Part shown: positions 1-8,281 of the stretch, one piece after another | Layout: every line of letters starts with the position of its first letter | Numbering within the stretch: position 1 is the stretch's first letter | Assembly (NCBI GenBank): GCA_017462125.1 | Contig: JAFTRQ010000044.1 | Location: 1 to 38,455, forward strand | Origin: Clostridia bacterium | GTDB taxonomy: Bacteria; Bacillota_A; Clostridia; Oscillospirales; CAG-272 | Length of the DNA stretch: 38,455 nucleotides | Reading direction: 5' to 3' | The notes under the pieces: model-generated | What the model saw: the letters and a program-made list of their open reading frames with translations, nothing else | Databases searched by the model: none | Told to the model about the DNA's origin: nothing | Program-made: the position numbers and the translations under genes

Positions 1-205
1 ATGAGTGGTATTCTTTGCTATCGCAAAGAGTGGTATTGCCCTTCGGGCAGTGATATTGTTCGGCTATGCCTCACAGTGATATTCTATTCGCCGGATAACT
101 CGCGCAGCGAATACCACTCGGCGTAAGCCGAATATCACTGCGAAGCAATAGAACTCGCCGTAGGCGAATAGAACTGGCGTGATACTCCGTTAAGAGTATC
201 ACGCC
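1..205. repeat. Cluster of short palindromic interspersed repeats
   Basis: About 200 bases are built from roughly 20-30-base units. Each unit has a short conserved word (AGTGGTATT or AGTGATATT) followed by a small hairpin such as TCTTTGC-tatc-GCAAAGA, GCCC-tt-GGGC or CGGC-gtaa-GCCG. Halfway through, near base 105, the conserved word switches to its reverse complement (AATACCACT, AATATCACT). The whole cluster is therefore roughly an inverted repeat. No spacer-repeat regularity of a CRISPR is seen and no open frame is convincing. It lies just past the 3' end of icd and resembles REP/BIME-like intergenic elements. Confidence 0.7.
176..205 (-). terminator. Perfect 12-bp hairpin downstream of icd
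   Basis: GGCGTGATACTC and GAGTATCACGCC form a perfect 12-bp stem with a six-base loop. It begins about 24 bases beyond the icd stop codon in the direction of icd transcription. No strong U-tract follows on the minus strand, so it may be a weak or Rho-assisted terminator, an mRNA-stabilising hairpin, or the last unit of the adjoining repeat cluster. Confidence 0.45.
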
Positions 206-228
206 AAACATCCTTGATTTTTTTGTAT

Positions 229-1440
229 TCAGAGCTTCTTTTCCAAGCGCTCTCTGATGGCTTTTATAAAGGTGATGGTATTGACAGCGGTAGCGGTATA
301 TCCTTCGCTGACCAGACCTACGAGGTCCTTTGTCATAATTCCGTCGTTCAGCGTGTCGATGCAGGCTTCCTCAAGCTTATCCGCAAAGCTTACAAGCTCG
401 GGCAGGTTGTCCAGTTCACCGCGCTTGCGGAGCGCGCCCGACCAAGCGTAGATCGTTGCCATAGGGTTGGTGGAGGTGTCCTCGCCCTTCAGGTAACGGT
501 AGTAGTGACGGGTAACGGTGCCGTGAGCCGCCTCGTATTCATACTTTCCGTCGGGGGAGACCAGAACCGAGGTCATCATAGCGAGCGAGCCGAATGCGGT
601 AGAGACCATATCGGACATTACGTCGCCGTCGTAGTTCTTACAAGCCCAGATGTAGCCGCCCTCGCTTCTGATCACGCGGGCAACGGCATCGTCGATAAGG
701 GTGTAGAAATATTCGATGCCAAGCTCCTCGAATTTTGCTTTGTAATCCTTGTTGTAGATATCCTCGAAGATCAGCTTGAAGGTCTGATCGTACTGCTTGG
801 AGATCGTGTCCTTGGTGGAGAACCAGAGGTCCTGCTTTGTGTCGATTGCGAACTTGAAGCAGGAGTGAGCGAAGCTTACAATGGAGGAGTCCTTGTTGTA
901 CTGACCCTGAAGCACGCCGGCGCACTCAAAGTCATAGATCGTCTTGGAAAATTCTGTACCGTCCTCACCCTTGAAGGAGAGTGTTGCAGTACCCTTGCCG
1001 GGAACGCGGTACTCGGTTGCCTTATAAACGTCGCCGTACGCGTGACGGGCGATGGTGATAGGCTTCTTCCAATTGCGGACTACGGGCTTGATAGAATCGA
1101 TGATGACAGGCGCGCGGAAAACGGTTCCGTCAAGGATCGCTCTGATAGTACCGTTGGGAGATTTCCACATTTCGGAGAGATTGTATTCCTCAACTCTTTG
1201 TTTGTTGGGGGTGATGGTCGCGCACTTGACGGCTACGCCGTATTTCTGTGTGGCATATGCCGAATCAAAGGTGACCTGATCCTTAGTCTTTTCTCTCTCG
1301 GGCAAGCCGAGGTCGTAGTATTCGGTCTTAAGGTCGACAAAGGGAAGAAGGAGCTCGTCCTTGATCATCTTCCATATAATTCTTGTCATCTCGTCGCCGT
1401 CCATTTCGACGAGCGGGGTTGTCATTCTGATCTTTTGCAT
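229..1440 (-). CDS. icd: NADP-dependent isocitrate dehydrogenase
   Basis: 403 aa, the usual length of the dimeric eukaryote-like (class II) NADP-isocitrate dehydrogenases. The enzyme oxidatively decarboxylates isocitrate to 2-oxoglutarate in the cytoplasm. Isocitrate-binding residues are visible in the motif [17 protein letters not shown] (Ser94, Asn96, Arg100, Arg109), with Arg132 in ARHAYGD; these match the numbering of the human enzyme. Further on are the metal-binding DDAVARV stretch and the coenzyme-side AAHGTVTRH motif. The ATG at 1440 follows a strong GGAGGAAC ribosome binding site. It is the last gene of a three-gene operon, 27 bases after the TIM-barrel gene, and shares its promoter with the aconitase-family gene, so the two enzymes are probably made together to supply 2-oxoglutarate. 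No citrate synthase lies in the window. Confidence 0.96.
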   Translation of the reverse strand: MQKIRMTTPLVEMDGDEMTRIIWKMIKDELLLPFVDLKTEYYDLGLPEREKTKDQVTFDSAYATQKYGVAVKCATITPNKQRVEEYNLSEMWKSPNGTIRAILDGTVFRAPVIIDSIKPVVRNWKKPITIARHAYGDVYKATEYRVPGKGTATLSFKGEDGTEFSKTIYDFECAGVLQGQYNKDSSIVSFAHSCFKFAIDTKQDLWFSTKDTISKQYDQTFKLIFEDIYNKDYKAKFEELGIEYFYTLIDDAVARVIRSEGGYIWACKNYDGDVMSDMVSTAFGSLAMMTSVLVSPDGKYEYEAAHGTVTRHYYRYLKGEDTSTNPMATIYAWSGALRKRGELDNLPELVSFADKLEEACIDTLNDGIMTKDLVGLVSEGYTATAVNTITFIKAIRERLEKKL

Positions 1441-1467
1441 TTTATTGTTCCTCCTGGTTTGTACGGT

Positions 1468-2292
1468 TTAAAGCTCACGGGCAAGCACCTTTTTGGCTCT
1501 GTCGAGAGCAAAGGCATAGAAATCCTCGATCGCCATGGCGGCGTAGCCGTCGTGGTCGCGACGGCCGGGCTTGTTGCTTCTGGAAAGCTCACAGATGAGC
1601 ATTCCCTCATAGGGAGATCGGTCGATGCGATCCATAACACCCTTCCAATCGACTATTCCGTCACCCATCGTCAGGTGGAGGTCGTTGTGCCAGGTGTTGT
1701 CTATGGGAGCATCGGGGAAGATGATGCCTAAGTTGTCATTGAGATGCGTATGACAGAGCTTTTCGCCATAGAGCGCCATCATATCCTTGCCGCCGTTGTA
1801 GCAAAGCTCATGACCGGTATCAAAGCAAAATCCGCAGCATTCCTCATTCCAGAATTCTTTCATCAGAGCGGCGAGATACTCCTCACCCTCGACGTTTTCA
1901 AAGCCAAGCTTGACGCCTCTCTTGTTTGCGATCTCCACCACGCGGGAGTAGTTATCGAGTCCAACTCTTGTCGGTGTGTGGTCACGGAAGCCTATGAAGG
2001 GGTGAATGATCATCGTGTGGATATCGAATCTTGCGCAATCCTCCACGCAATCGATCAATTGCCTTGTGGCTACGTCACCTGCCTCGCCGCCGTTCCACAT
2101 ATGGTGAACGCTTGTGAACGGGGAGTGGATCGATTGATAGAACAAGCCGTTTTTTGAAGCGGTATTTGCCCATTTCTCGGTCCTTTCGGGATTCCAATTG
2201 GTTGTGATTCCGTCCCAACCAACTCGCTTTATCATCTCAATGTGATCGCTGCCACCCATGGTCGCGATACCGAGTGAATAATTTTTTTTCAT
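1468..2292 (-). CDS. Sugar phosphate isomerase/epimerase-like TIM-barrel protein
   Basis: 274 aa, xylose-isomerase-like TIM barrel (AP_endonuc_2 superfamily). The expected metal ligands are visible in barrel order: Glu132 (GFENVEG), Asp158 and His161 (CFDTGH), His183 (HTHLND), Asp204/His206 and Glu235 (CELSR). Members isomerise or epimerise sugars or keto-acids, or cleave abasic DNA; the substrate here cannot be told from sequence. The gene sits between the aconitase-family gene (6 bases upstream) and icd (27 bases downstream). Its ATG at 2292 has no good Shine-Dalgarno sequence, so translation probably depends on ribosomes finishing the upstream gene. A catabolic enzyme placed between two TCA-cycle enzymes is unusual. 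Confidence 0.85.
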   Translation of the reverse strand: MKKNYSLGIATMGGSDHIEMIKRVGWDGITTNWNPERTEKWANTASKNGLFYQSIHSPFTSVHHMWNGGEAGDVATRQLIDCVEDCARFDIHTMIIHPFIGFRDHTPTRVGLDNYSRVVEIANKRGVKLGFENVEGEEYLAALMKEFWNEECCGFCFDTGHELCYNGGKDMMALYGEKLCHTHLNDNLGIIFPDAPIDNTWHNDLHLTMGDGIVDWKGVMDRIDRSPYEGMLICELSRSNKPGRRDHDGYAAMAIEDFYAFALDRAKKVLAREL

Positions 2293-2298
2293 AATTTA

Positions 2299-4548
2299 TT
2301 ATTGATCTTGATTTTTGATCTTGTAGTGATTCATCAGGCAGCCTGCCAGAAGGATATCCTTTTCCTCTGCGGTAAGTCCCTTGACGTAAAGAGTCAGGGG
2401 CTCGACCTTGCCCGATTTGCGGATAACCTTTGCGTCAAATTCTTCGCCGCCTGCGATGAGTGTGCTTCTGATGTTCTCGACAAAGATGCAATCGCCAACC
2501 TCGTATTCAAACTTGGTGTCGGGGTCGAGGGTGAAGGGCAGGATTCCCCAGTTGATGCAGTTGGAGCGGTAACGCTTGGTAGCGAACTCATAACAAACGT
2601 TGGCGAAGCCGCCGAGCACCTTCTGACAGCTTGCCGCCTGCTCGCGTGCAGAGCCGTCACCGGGCTTGTTTGCGAAAACACAAGAGCCAAACTGCGTATT
2701 TTCGGCAAGTTTGTCAGCGTCTCCCACTGCAGAGAGGATTGCTGTGAGCTTGTCGCTCAGCTTACCTGCGCGGCGGGATGCTTCCTCTTCCGCAACCGCC
2801 TTGGAAAGTCCAACGTACTCGGGAACGCGGCGGGAGAGCGTGAATTCCGCAAGTCTGCGGGGGTTAGAGCGCAGAGAGCTTGTCTCACCCGAGGGGATCA
2901 GCTCGTCGGTGGTGGTAACGGGGTCGTGAATGACCGCTGTCAGCTCTACCAACAGATTTTCGCCAAGCTCGTACTGATCAGGCCAGCTTGTGATGTTGGG
3001 TCCGAGGATCAGCTCGGTTTCGGGATCTGCCTTGCCATAGCCGTAATACACGCGCTTTTCGTAGACGGACTTGTCAAATTCGTATTCAATGGGGGTGTAA
3101 TCGTAATCAATATCGGTGGCGGGAGTGATCTTGCCGCCGTTTGCCGCCGTTGCCGCGATAGAGCGGGCATCCATCAGCGCAACACCGGAAACCTGACCCT
3201 CACCGGGCTTCGAGCCTTCACGGTTAGGGAAGTTTCTTGTGGTGTGACGGAGGGAGAGACCGTTGTTTGCGGGAACGTCACCTGCGCCAAAGCAAGGACC
3301 GCAGAAGGAGGGCTTGATGACCGCGCCGTTGCTGAGAAGCTCTGCAGATACGCCTGCCTTTGTGAGAGCGAGAGATACGGGAATGCTTGTGGGATATACG
3401 GACAGATTGAAATAAGAATTGCCCACGTTGCCCGTTGCGAGAATGTCGCTTGCCTCCACGATGCTGTCGAACATACCGCCCGCACATCCTGCGATGATAC
3501 CCTGATCGGCAAGCACGCTTCCGTCGCTCTGCACCTTGGAAACGAGATCAAGAGAGCACTTGGGGAATTTTACCTTTGCCTCTGCCTCCACCTTTGCGAG
3601 AATCTCCTTTGCGTTAGCGAGGAATTCCTTTATGGTATAAGCGTTGGAGGGGTGGAAGGGGAGGGCGATCATAGATTCCATCTTGTCAAGGTCGATCTCG
3701 ATCATAGAATCATAGTACGCCACACCGCAGGGCTTCAGCTCCTTGTACTCCTCGGGTCTGCCGTGTACGGCATAATGCTTTGCCACCACCTCGTCGGTTT
3801 CCCAGATGGAGGAGAGACAGGTAGTCTCGGTAGTCATAACGTCGATGCCGTTTCTGAAATCGATGGAAAGATTCTTCACACCGGGGCCTGCGAACTCAAG
3901 CACCTTGTTTTTGACGAATCCGTTGCCAAAGGTCGCACCGACCAGCGCAATAGCTACGTCGTGAGGACCGATACCCTTTCGGGGAGTGCCCTTGAGGTAG
4001 ACCAATACCACCTCGGGAGCCTTGATATCATAAGTGTCCTTCAGCAGCTGCTTTGCAAGCTCGGGACCACCCTCACCGACACCCATCGTTCCGAGTGCGC
4101 CGTAGCGGGTATGGCTGTCCGAGCCGAGGATCATCTTGCCGCATCCCGCAAGCTCCTCGCGTGCGTAGGAGTGGATGACCGATTGATTGGCGGGAACGTA
4201 GATTCCGCCGTACTTCTTTGCCGCTGAGAGACCGAACACGTGGTCGTCCTCGTTGATGGTGCCGCCTACTGCGCAGAGCGAGTTGTGACAGTTGGTCAGC
4301 GCGTAGGGAATGGGAAATTCGGTCAGACCGCCGATGCGCGCGGTCTGGATGATTCCAACGTAGGTTATATCATGGGAAACCATAGCGTCGAATTTAATCT
4401 TCAATGCGTCATCGTTTCCGGAAGTGTTGTGGGCGTTCAGTATCTGATATGCGATGGTGTTCTTTCTCGCCTCAGCTACGCTTACACCGGAAGTGCTGAG
4501 CACCTTGCCGTTCTCGTAAAATACGCCCTTGTCATGTAATTTGATCAT
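2299..4548 (-). CDS. ybhJ: Aconitase-family hydratase, YbhJ type (probable aconitase)
   Basis: 749 aa. The sequence closely follows E. coli YbhJ as I remember it, with shared blocks around SHDITYVGIIQTAR, NCHNSLCAVGGTINEDDHVF, GSDSHTRYGALGT and HTTRNFPNREGSKP. The three [4Fe-4S] cysteines expected of the family are visible as Cys355 (IAGCAGG) and Cys416/Cys419 (FCGPCFGAGD). The swivel domain is at about 610-700 (KPGDGSAREQAASC, ATKRYRSNCINWG). YbhJ is annotated only as a putative hydratase in E. coli; co-transcription with icd argues for real citrate-to-isocitrate activity here. I chose the ATG at 4548, directly behind GGAGGT. A longer reading from a TTG at 4560 would place that site inside the gene. 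Confidence 0.9.
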   Translation of the reverse strand: MIKLHDKGVFYENGKVLSTSGVSVAEARKNTIAYQILNAHNTSGNDDALKIKFDAMVSHDITYVGIIQTARIGGLTEFPIPYALTNCHNSLCAVGGTINEDDHVFGLSAAKKYGGIYVPANQSVIHSYAREELAGCGKMILGSDSHTRYGALGTMGVGEGGPELAKQLLKDTYDIKAPEVVLVYLKGTPRKGIGPHDVAIALVGATFGNGFVKNKVLEFAGPGVKNLSIDFRNGIDVMTTETTCLSSIWETDEVVAKHYAVHGRPEEYKELKPCGVAYYDSMIEIDLDKMESMIALPFHPSNAYTIKEFLANAKEILAKVEAEAKVKFPKCSLDLVSKVQSDGSVLADQGIIAGCAGGMFDSIVEASDILATGNVGNSYFNLSVYPTSIPVSLALTKAGVSAELLSNGAVIKPSFCGPCFGAGDVPANNGLSLRHTTRNFPNREGSKPGEGQVSGVALMDARSIAATAANGGKITPATDIDYDYTPIEYEFDKSVYEKRVYYGYGKADPETELILGPNITSWPDQYELGENLLVELTAVIHDPVTTTDELIPSGETSSLRSNPRRLAEFTLSRRVPEYVGLSKAVAEEEASRRAGKLSDKLTAILSAVGDADKLAENTQFGSCVFANKPGDGSAREQAASCQKVLGGFANVCYEFATKRYRSNCINWGILPFTLDPDTKFEYEVGDCIFVENIRSTLIAGGEEFDAKVIRKSGKVEPLTLYVKGLTAEEKDILLAGCLMNHYKIKNQDQ

Positions 4549-4589
4549 ATTGACCTCCAAGGTATCGCTAAAAATAAAAATACATTATA

Positions 4590-4618
4590 ATTATACTATA
4601 TTCTCGTGCTTTAGTCAA
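4590..4618 (-). promoter_or_regulatory. Promoter of the ybhJ-icd operon
   Basis: On the minus strand TTGACT (4618-4613) and TATAAT (4595-4590) are separated by 17 bases, an almost perfect vegetative (sigma-A) promoter. It lies about 40 bases upstream of the ybhJ start codon. Confidence 0.8.
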
Positions 4619-4730
4619 GTAAAAAGTGGCATTTTTTGAAGCAAAATAGAGCCGAAGCGTTATTTTCAGCATAATTTTTAATTTTTATTACACCTGATGC
4701 AAGAAAATATGAATATTGCCGATTCCCGAC

Positions 4731-4759
4731 TTGCAAAATCCTTGGATATGTGGTAAAAT
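4731..4759 (+). promoter_or_regulatory. Promoter of the 3-methyladenine glycosylase gene
   Basis: TTGCAA and TAAAAT are separated by 17 bases and end 30 bases before the glycosylase start codon. The sequence between this and the divergent ybhJ promoter is very AT-rich. Confidence 0.6.
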
Positions 4760-4789
4760 ATTAGGGAATTCAAGTCAAGGGGAGCCTGT

Positions 4790-5311
4790 ATGAGAATAGA
4801 GAACTGCTTTTATGAACAAAACGCGGACGTTGCCGCTCCGAAGCTTGTCGGAAAGCTGATTTGTTACCGCAAAGCGGACGGGGAGGTTTTGCGAATGCGT
4901 ATCACCGAGACCGAATGCTATCTTGGAGAGAGCGACACGGCATGTCATGCGTCAAAGGGAAAAACCGAGCGGAACAGCGCGTTGTGGCTTCCCGGCGGAT
5001 TTTCATACGTTTATCTCTGCTATGGAATGTATAATATGTTTAACGTGATCACGGGCATAGAGGGGGAACCGCAAGGAGTACTGATTCGCGGTGTCGAGGG
5101 ATATCAGGGACCGGGAAAATTTACAAAATTCGCGGGAATTGACCGCTCCTGTAACCGTATTGATATGCGGGTGTCGGATATGCTTTGGATCGAGGATGAC
5201 GGGTTTGCTCCCGAGCTGAGGCTTTCTGCACGCGTCGGTATTGATTATGCTGAGCAGCGTGACAGAGAAAGACTTTGGCGATTTATCGACACGCGGTATG
5301 TAAAAAAGTAA
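4790..5311 (+). CDS. mpg: DNA-3-methyladenine glycosylase (AAG/MPG family)
   Basis: 173 aa, a slightly short but complete member of the AAG/MPG family. These enzymes remove alkylated and deaminated purines from DNA as the first step of base excision repair. The catalytic Glu42 lies in ITETECYLGESD. The family core motifs follow: FSYVYLCYGMYNMFNVI (normally YVYLIYGMH), GVLIRGVEG and GPGKFTKFAGI. The ATG at 4790 is preceded by AAGGGGAG. It is a single-gene unit with its own promoter, divergent from ybhJ. A second alkylation-repair gene (ogt) lies at 28310, but they are not linked. Confidence 0.93.
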   Translation: MRIENCFYEQNADVAAPKLVGKLICYRKADGEVLRMRITETECYLGESDTACHASKGKTERNSALWLPGGFSYVYLCYGMYNMFNVITGIEGEPQGVLIRGVEGYQGPGKFTKFAGIDRSCNRIDMRVSDMLWIEDDGFAPELRLSARVGIDYAEQRDRERLWRFIDTRYVKK

Positions 5312-5339
5312 ATTCATTATAAAAAATTGGGAAAAGTGC

Positions 5340-5368
5340 TTGCAAAAGTATCTTTTGTATGATATAAT
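5340..5368 (+). promoter_or_regulatory. Promoter of the small membrane-protein gene
   Basis: TTGCAA and TATAAT are separated by 17 bases. The transcript would start near 5375 and carry a leader of about 90 bases with a small AACGC-ctct-GCGTT hairpin. Confidence 0.65.
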
Positions 5369-5463
5369 TATTTATAAGTATTGATATTATCGAGGATAAC
5401 GCCTCTGCGTTGTTACTCACGTACAAAGAATAAATCGGCATTGCCGGGTTTTTGGGAGTAGTT

Positions 5464-6138
5464 ATGGAAAATTTAAGAAGCTTTATGAAGCAGAATCTTC
5501 GATTGATTTTGCTTGCTATGTGCGGAGTTCTCGTTGTGTCGGGAATTTTGGTGATCGTATTTGGCGGCGGCGGAACAGAGGGCTGGCTCAGCGCAATGTT
5601 TACCGTCTTTGGTATTGTATTGATCATTCTCGGCTGTGCGTTGGTCTTTTACGCGTCGGTCGTTACGACGGACGAGCAGGAGAATTTCTTCCTGTACGAC
5701 AGTAAGAGCAAAACGAACGTCTCCATCGAAGAGCTTGATTTTGACCGCATCAATAAAAAGATGACGCAGGTGATGGCGGTTTTGACCACCAAGGCTGCTC
5801 AGGTTTGGACCGAGAACGTCTTCGAGAATGACAATGAGGTATTTGAGGATGACGACAGCTTTGTTCCTCTTGTTGCGTATAAGATCCTTTACGATCTGCA
5901 CGACAGAGCGAACGAGAGCGTTTGGAATCTTTATCTGATGGCGGATGAATCGATCATCGACTCTATCGCAAATGCGCTTGAACTGAACGAGGATCACGAG
6001 CTTGGTAAGGCATTCAAGTTCCTGCACAGCAATGCGGGCGGAAGCTATGAGAGAACCGAGCGATTCCTGTCCGATAATAAAAAGTACATTCAGAACAAGA
6101 TGGTCAAATACGTTAAGGCAAACATCAACAGATTCTGA
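5464..6138 (+). CDS. Hypothetical membrane protein with two N-terminal TM helices
   Basis: 224 aa. I do not recognise the family. Two transmembrane helices lie at about residues 13-34 and 43-65, joined by a short glycine-rich turn (GGGGTEG). A mostly acidic soluble domain of about 155 residues follows, presumably cytoplasmic, with predicted helices and little repetition. The ATG at 5464 sits five bases behind GGGAG; an upstream in-frame TTG would overlap that site. The gene has its own promoter and ends at a strong terminator shared with the convergent histidine kinase gene. No functional motif is visible. Confidence 0.75.
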   Translation: MENLRSFMKQNLRLILLAMCGVLVVSGILVIVFGGGGTEGWLSAMFTVFGIVLIILGCALVFYASVVTTDEQENFFLYDSKSKTNVSIEELDFDRINKKMTQVMAVLTTKAAQVWTENVFENDNEVFEDDDSFVPLVAYKILYDLHDRANESVWNLYLMADESIIDSIANALELNEDHELGKAFKFLHSNAGGSYERTERFLSDNKKYIQNKMVKYVKANINRF

Positions 6139-6149
6139 TTGTGAAAAGC

Positions 6150-6183
6150 AAAAAACAGACCTTGCAGGCAAGGTCTGTTTTTT
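6150..6183. terminator. Bidirectional intrinsic terminator
   Basis: A perfect 15-bp stem pairs AAAAAACAGACCTTG with CAAGGTCTGTTTTTT around the loop CAGG. It has a U-tract on both strands and lies between the convergent membrane-protein gene and histidine kinase gene. Confidence 0.9.
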
Positions 6184-6188
6184 ATCTT

Positions 6189-8234
6189 TTATTGACACGG
6201 AAGCGTGACGGTAACCTTGAACATATCGCCGTCAATGACAATGTCAAGACGTCCGCGCTGCAGCTCTGCAAGACTCTGGGCGATGGAAAGACCTAATCCG
6301 CTACCCTCGGTATTGCGGGAGCTGTCGCCGCGCACAAAGCGCTCCGTAAGCTCCTCGGGGGAGATGTTCAGTTTTTCCTTGGATATGTTTTTGAAGGTTG
6401 CGGAGACGAAACCGTCATTGGTATCGGCTGTGACGTAAACACGTGTGCCGGGGAGGCTATATTTGGCTATGTTGCCAAGCAGATTGTCAAAGATGCGCCA
6501 ACACAGGCGTCCGTCGCAAAAAGCGGTCATATTCTGTTCTTGAAGCTCTGTGACCGTTTCCAGCTGTGCCTTTTCAAACCGATCGCGGTATTCACCGATG
6601 GCTTGTGAGAGCAGGATAGCAATGTCCGTTGGCTCGGCATTGACTGGGATGCTTCCGCTGGCGGCCTTGGAGGTCTCGATCAGATCCTCGGTCAGCTTTT
6701 TCAAGCGTGCCGATTGCTTGTCAAGAACCGCAACGTATTCCTTTGCCTTCTCGGACTCCATTGGCTCGTTCTTTAACAGATCAACGTAATTGATAATGCA
6801 GGTCAGCGGGGTTTTGATGTCGTGGGAGACGTTGGTGATCAGCTCGGTTTTCATTCGCTCACTCTTCATTTGCTTGTCAAGCGCGCTGGTTAAGCCGTTC
6901 CTGATATGATTGAAGTTTGCCGCAAGCTCCTTGTAATCGCTTTCAAGTCCTGCATAGCTGATGACGTGCTCAAGATCCCCTGCCACGATCTTGCGGCTTC
7001 CTTCGGACAAGCGCAGGAGACTTAAAGCGTTGCGGAAGAGAAGGACGGCGATCAGAACCGTTTTTATGCACCAAAGCAGGATGCCGATCGGGAGAGCGAG
7101 GTCTTCGCCGTAACCGATCAGAGCGATGGAAAGCATGTCGGCTAATATACTGAACAGCGTGATCAGAGTGTAACGGACGAAGCTTGCCTTATTGCCGGCA
7201 AATTCGCCTATCAGACTTCCTGCCTTTCGGAAAATGCGAGCGATGAATGCGAAGATCTGATAGATCAGAGTTGATTTGAACAACGTCTTTGTTTTGATGC
7301 GTACGGCAAGTGTTAAAAGCACGTACAGCGTGGATGCGAAAAGAGCAACGTAAACGCCGATGATAAGAATAAAGCAGAAAAGATAATCGTAGAAAAACGG
7401 AGTATAATACAGGACGTCTGCGATGAATACGGCTAGAGCTATGATAAGGATCACGTATGCGACAGTAACGATCTCAAGTGGGATCCTGTCGAGGAAGCTT
7501 TCTCTTGCACCTGACTCGCCTTTTCTTTTGCCTGCGATTGCGCAGAGGAAGAACAGATCGGCACAGCAAAGGAAAAACGTAATGAAGGTTAACGCGAGGG
7601 TGAGATATCGGATGTCGTAGATCAAAAGGTGGATTTCCTTGATATAGTACGCACAATCGTGTGCGGGAAGATCTGCGCGGATATAGGCGTCGATAGTGAA
7701 GGGAATCTGCGTGGCAGTGGATTCGGAGAGGTCTTCGTCACTAATCATTGTGGTTGCATCTTCCGGTTGGTCGTAGGTCATATAATGATACGTGTAAACG
7801 TCCTCTATGCGATAATGGGTCAGCGTCGGAGGCAGGGTAGTATAATTGCTTTCCAAAACCTTACCGTTGCCGTCTGTGATCCGATACAGAACGTTGCTTA
7901 CGTCTGAGGTATAGCAATCCTTGATGTGCTGTATCCCGTAAGAGGTGTATTCCGAATGGAACGCATCGATTGATTCTTGAACGGTCAGGATCGCAAGCTC
8001 CCTGAGGTCACGGTCGGTTATGTTGACCAGATAATTCCAAAGCTCGAGATTGATCTGCGCGTCGGGTGAACTCCCGCGATGATAGTCGCAATCAATAGCG
8101 GTAATGGAGGCCGCGGCACAGAGCAGAAAGCCTGCACATAATAGGAATAAAAGAAGGATGGCAACAACCTTCGTGGAAATGCCAAAACGGTTGATCTGCG
8201 TTGCTTTTGTCTCTTTTTGAATGCATTTTTTCAT
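6189..8234 (-). CDS. Membrane sensor histidine kinase
   Basis: 681 aa. TM1 lies at about 22-44, an extracytoplasmic sensor region at about 45-205, then about five further TM helices (206-232, 254-275, 282-308, 353-375, 380-402). A HAMP-like linker (401-455) leads to the HisKA domain with phospho-acceptor His471 (NVSHDIKTPLT) and a HATPase domain with Asn588 (N box, NLLGN) and the G2-type motif EGSGLGLS. It would autophosphorylate and pass phosphate to the response regulator encoded 47 bases upstream. The kinase is the second gene of that operon. I chose the ATG at 8234; extending further upstream gives basic low-complexity residues and overlaps the regulator gene. The ribosome binding site (GGTGA) is weak. 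The multi-helix membrane core after the sensor domain is unusual. The ligand is unknown. Confidence 0.9.
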   Translation of the reverse strand: MKKCIQKETKATQINRFGISTKVVAILLLFLLCAGFLLCAAASITAIDCDYHRGSSPDAQINLELWNYLVNITDRDLRELAILTVQESIDAFHSEYTSYGIQHIKDCYTSDVSNVLYRITDGNGKVLESNYTTLPPTLTHYRIEDVYTYHYMTYDQPEDATTMISDEDLSESTATQIPFTIDAYIRADLPAHDCAYYIKEIHLLIYDIRYLTLALTFITFFLCCADLFFLCAIAGKRKGESGARESFLDRIPLEIVTVAYVILIIALAVFIADVLYYTPFFYDYLFCFILIIGVYVALFASTLYVLLTLAVRIKTKTLFKSTLIYQIFAFIARIFRKAGSLIGEFAGNKASFVRYTLITLFSILADMLSIALIGYGEDLALPIGILLWCIKTVLIAVLLFRNALSLLRLSEGSRKIVAGDLEHVISYAGLESDYKELAANFNHIRNGLTSALDKQMKSERMKTELITNVSHDIKTPLTCIINYVDLLKNEPMESEKAKEYVAVLDKQSARLKKLTEDLIETSKAASGSIPVNAEPTDIAILLSQAIGEYRDRFEKAQLETVTELQEQNMTAFCDGRLCWRIFDNLLGNIAKYSLPGTRVYVTADTNDGFVSATFKNISKEKLNISPEELTERFVRGDSSRNTEGSGLGLSIAQSLAELQRGRLDIVIDGDMFKVTVTLPCQ

Positions 8235-8281
8235 AAAATCACCATAATATTTAATTAATTGTAGAAAATTAAACCGAATGT

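Noticed and set aside
1..205. Possible CRISPR array or attachment site at the window start
   Set aside because: Conserved words are only nine bases, spacing is irregular and orientation switches midway; no integrase is present.
214..1731. 505-codon plus-strand frame opposite icd and the TIM-barrel gene
   Set aside because: It spans two real genes on the other strand and has no ribosome binding site or known motif.
2302..4227. 641-codon plus-strand frame opposite ybhJ
   Set aside because: Antisense shadow of a clearly conserved enzyme.
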